A DNA stretch of 64,000 nt from Blastocystis sp. Blastoise (Eukaryota; Sar; Bigyra; Opalinata; Blastocystidae), in contig JBBPEB010000009.1 of NCBI GenBank assembly GCA_039096225.1, positions 124,001-188,000 of the forward strand, in the 5' to 3' direction. The notes under the pieces were generated by a model, which saw only the letters and a program-made list of their open reading frames with translations, had not been told where the DNA came from and ran no database searches. Shown here one piece after another: positions 58,861-64,000 of this stretch. Numbering within the stretch: the first letter of the stretch is position 1; every line of letters begins with the position of its first letter. Both the position numbers and the translations under genes were made by a program.

Positions 58861-59196
58861 ATCTTATTTCATAAATAACTAAATTATTATATACACCAAT
58901 ATTTTCTATAAATACTCCTAATTATTTTTTTTTTATTATTTGTTTGTATTGAAATCTATTCCTTTTTTTTCCTGTTGTATTCTTGGAATTGATATATCTA
59001 TATTATTTATTATTTCTTGTTCAAATTTCTGGAGTATTTATATTATATTTGTATATATTATTGAACGTATTACTTATATCATTTGATAAAAAGTCGTCAT
59101 ATTCTGTTTTGTTCCCATTTGACTCATTCTATTAAAAAATATAAAAAAAATTTTTTTTTTTTTTTTTTTTTGAACAAAACAAATAACAAAATTTCC
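58861..59196. other. intergenic region with long T run
   Basis: About 335 bp between TPT and the bromodomain gene, including about 22 T residues at 59150-59171 just before the chosen start. An in-frame ATG at 59083 precedes the T run; the ATG at 59197 is preferred because the run would encode poly-Phe. Confidence 0.5.
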
Positions 59197-62196
<3,000 letters not shown>

Positions 62197-62518
62197 ATAC
62201 TATTCTATAAATATATATATTTGTTTTCTTTTTTCCTATTTTCTCTTTTTTTGGAGTTATTCTCTATTATATATGTTATTTCTCAATTCTTATGTTATTT
62301 CTATTGTAGTTATAGTTATAATTATAATTCTGCTTTAAAAATACTTTATAATAATACTTATATATTCTCATTCATATTATTTAAAAGTTTTATTTTTTAA
62401 ACACAACAAAAAAAAAAGAAGAATATAAGCATACAAATAAAATGTATTTAAGTGTATATATACATCAAGCAATAAATAAAAAAATACAACAATAAATAAT
62501 ATATATAAAATACAACTA
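62197..62518. other. convergent intergenic region
   Basis: Roughly 320 bp between the 3' ends of the bromodomain/CW gene and the SCI1-like gene. No gene was seen. Confidence 0.5.
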
Positions 62519-63113
62519 TTAATAATCATAAGCTGGCTCATCATCTGGTGCAAGAATTTTTTCAATTTTATGAACTGTCTCCATATCACCTCGTTTGAAT
62601 GCAGCTTGTTTTTCCAACTAGATTCATTGATTTATATAGTAATAATAGATAAATCTTATTGTTTATAAAATAGACATGTAGGATTATAAAGAGGATACAT
62701 AATATAATAATTATTATTATAATAATATAATAAATATTAATATGATATTAGAATAATATATATAATGTTAATAAATAGAAATATAATAAAAGTGGTAAAT
62801 ATTATAATAAATATCACAATATAGTAATATAATAGTATCAGAATAACTTACAATAAGTTCTTGTTGCTTCTCCATAGCTTCCTTCTTCTCATTATCCAGT
62901 CCCTTAAGAGCCATCCAATCCTTCATAATCTGCTTCTCCTTCTCCTTCAACTCTATCTCCTCAGCTGTAGGACCAGTAGAAACACTATATATAGTGTTAT
63001 ATTCATAATAACAACTTTTAATGATAATTTAATAATTATAATAATACTATGAATATTTAAATATATATATATATACTCTGATCCTTTTCGAGAACTTCTT
63101 CTTTCTATATATA

Positions 63114-63146
<33 letters not shown>

Positions 63147-64000
63147 GTTTAAAAATAGTTAACTATATACTAGCTTCTTTCTCTTGTTGATATTTAATAA
63201 TATCATAATATTTTCTTGAAGGAAACGTACATGTATTAAAAGCAGAACAATATCTATATAATAAATTATATATAAAATGAAAAAGAATATTCTATATATA
63301 TAGATAATAATTCATTAGTATTCATTAATATATATATATATATTACCCTTTAAATAATTTCATAGCTTCACTTCTTGACTGTGGAATAGAATCGATATGT
63401 TTCACTTCTTTCAACCAGAGAGCGAACTCCTATAGATATACAATAAAATAATATTTATATATAGATATATAGAGAGAATAATTATGTATATATTCTATAC
63501 TATAGTATTATGATTATATATATATATACCATTTGTTTATTGAAATAATCAGAATCAACAACAATTCCATATTTACCATAGTTATTCATATCAATAGCTA
63601 AAGATTTCTGGGTATGCTGATGAGAAGAATGCTAAGTATATTTATATACATATATATAATTATTTATATATATATTATTATTTATATATATAATTTATTT
63701 TTATAAAATATATACATGTCTGTGTCCATGACTATGTCCACTACCGTGACCACTACCGTGACCATGACTATGTCCATGACTATGTCCATGACTACGACTG
63801 CGTCCTCGATGTTCATTATTACTCTCAGAATCAGATGACGAACTATCATTTCTTTCTTTTGATTGATTTATTTGCTTATTCTGATCGGTCGTTTGTTGTC
63901 TCACACTTGTATCATCATCAGAAGAATCAACTAAAACCCACATCTCACTCTTTTTATTTTCTGCTATCTTGCCGACATCATCAGAAATGGAACGAGAACG
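62519..64000 (-). CDS. His/Ser-rich SCI1-like nuclear protein (5' partial)
   Basis: The gene enters from the right edge and reads leftwards to the stop at 62519; its start is outside the window. Visible exons include 64000-63716, 63631-63530, 63429-63347 and others near 63250, 63110, 62985 and 62620. The first part is RS-like (RSRSISDD), acidic, then a Gly/His/Ser repeat (SHGHSHGHSHGHGSGHGSG). The conserved core follows: VVDSDYFNKQM-EFALWLKEVK, SEAMKLFKGY, SRKYYDII. After it come a basic RRSSRKGS patch, a Glu/Lys helix and LEKQAAFKRGDMETVHKIEKIL. The core resembles the small SCI1/KIAA-type RS proteins of plants and animals, which are nuclear and linked to splicing or cell-cycle control. Function here is unknown. 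Confidence 0.65.

Overview
This window is nuclear DNA from a very AT-rich, intron-rich unicellular eukaryote. The evidence is spliceosomal introns that mostly begin GTATAT and end TATAG, eukaryote-only genes (golgin, ARL1, kinesin, AMPK beta, PIG-U, DMC1), long poly-Asn and poly-Ser tracts, and large (AAT)n and (AT)n microsatellites. I cannot name the lineage. The Asn-rich, AAT-rich style recalls dictyostelid amoebae, but a meiotic DMC1 and two apparent U12-type AT-AC introns argue against that group as I know it. I rebuilt the genes by joining exons by eye. In nearly every gene all intron phases close into one frame, which is the main support for the models.

Layout: a ZIP9-type metal transporter (919-2016, -); a five-exon RecX-family protein (3321-4219, +); a golgin-84-like Golgi tether (4529-9598, -); cytosolic Phe-tRNA synthetase beta (10408-13099, +); an AMPK/SNF1 beta subunit (13490-15209, +); a PIG-U-like GPI-transamidase subunit (15659-17511, +); ARL1 (18003-18925, +); an uninterrupted 1417-residue Ser/Asn-rich coiled-coil ORF (19990-24243, +); an intronless, bacterial-looking GT4 glycosyltransferase (25325-26473, +); a 14-exon SPX-PH-kinase protein (27160-32141, -) divergent from a 16-exon DMC1 (32504-34636, +); a stomatin/SLP2-like SPFH protein (35245-37053, +); a 2320-residue kinesin (37624-46616, +); glutathione reductase (47348-49676, -); a GnT-I-type glycosyltransferase with a GnT-V-like cysteine-rich tail (50783-54735, +); ISCA1 (55552-56372, -); a TPT/SLC35E-type transporter (57483-58860, +); a bromodomain/CW zinc-finger protein (59197-62196, +); and a His/Ser-rich SCI1-like protein running off the right edge (62519-64000, -).

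The genes are not an operon, but themes recur. Golgin-84, ARL1, the GnT-I-like enzyme, the TPT-family carrier and ZIP9 belong to the secretory pathway, and PIG-U works in ER GPI anchoring. AMPK beta and the SPX-PH-kinase point to energy and phosphate/inositol-pyrophosphate sensing. DMC1 and RecX are both recombination factors.

The points most worth following are: two AT-AC introns with U12-like signals in DMC1; a nuclear RecX; the SPX-PH-kinase architecture; the GnT-I/GnT-V-tail fusion; a two-box promoter repeat shared by the ZIP and GT4 genes in the same orientation and spacing; strand-biased (ATT)n repeats in introns; and a few junctions where homology demands non-GT-AG splice ends or a base error.
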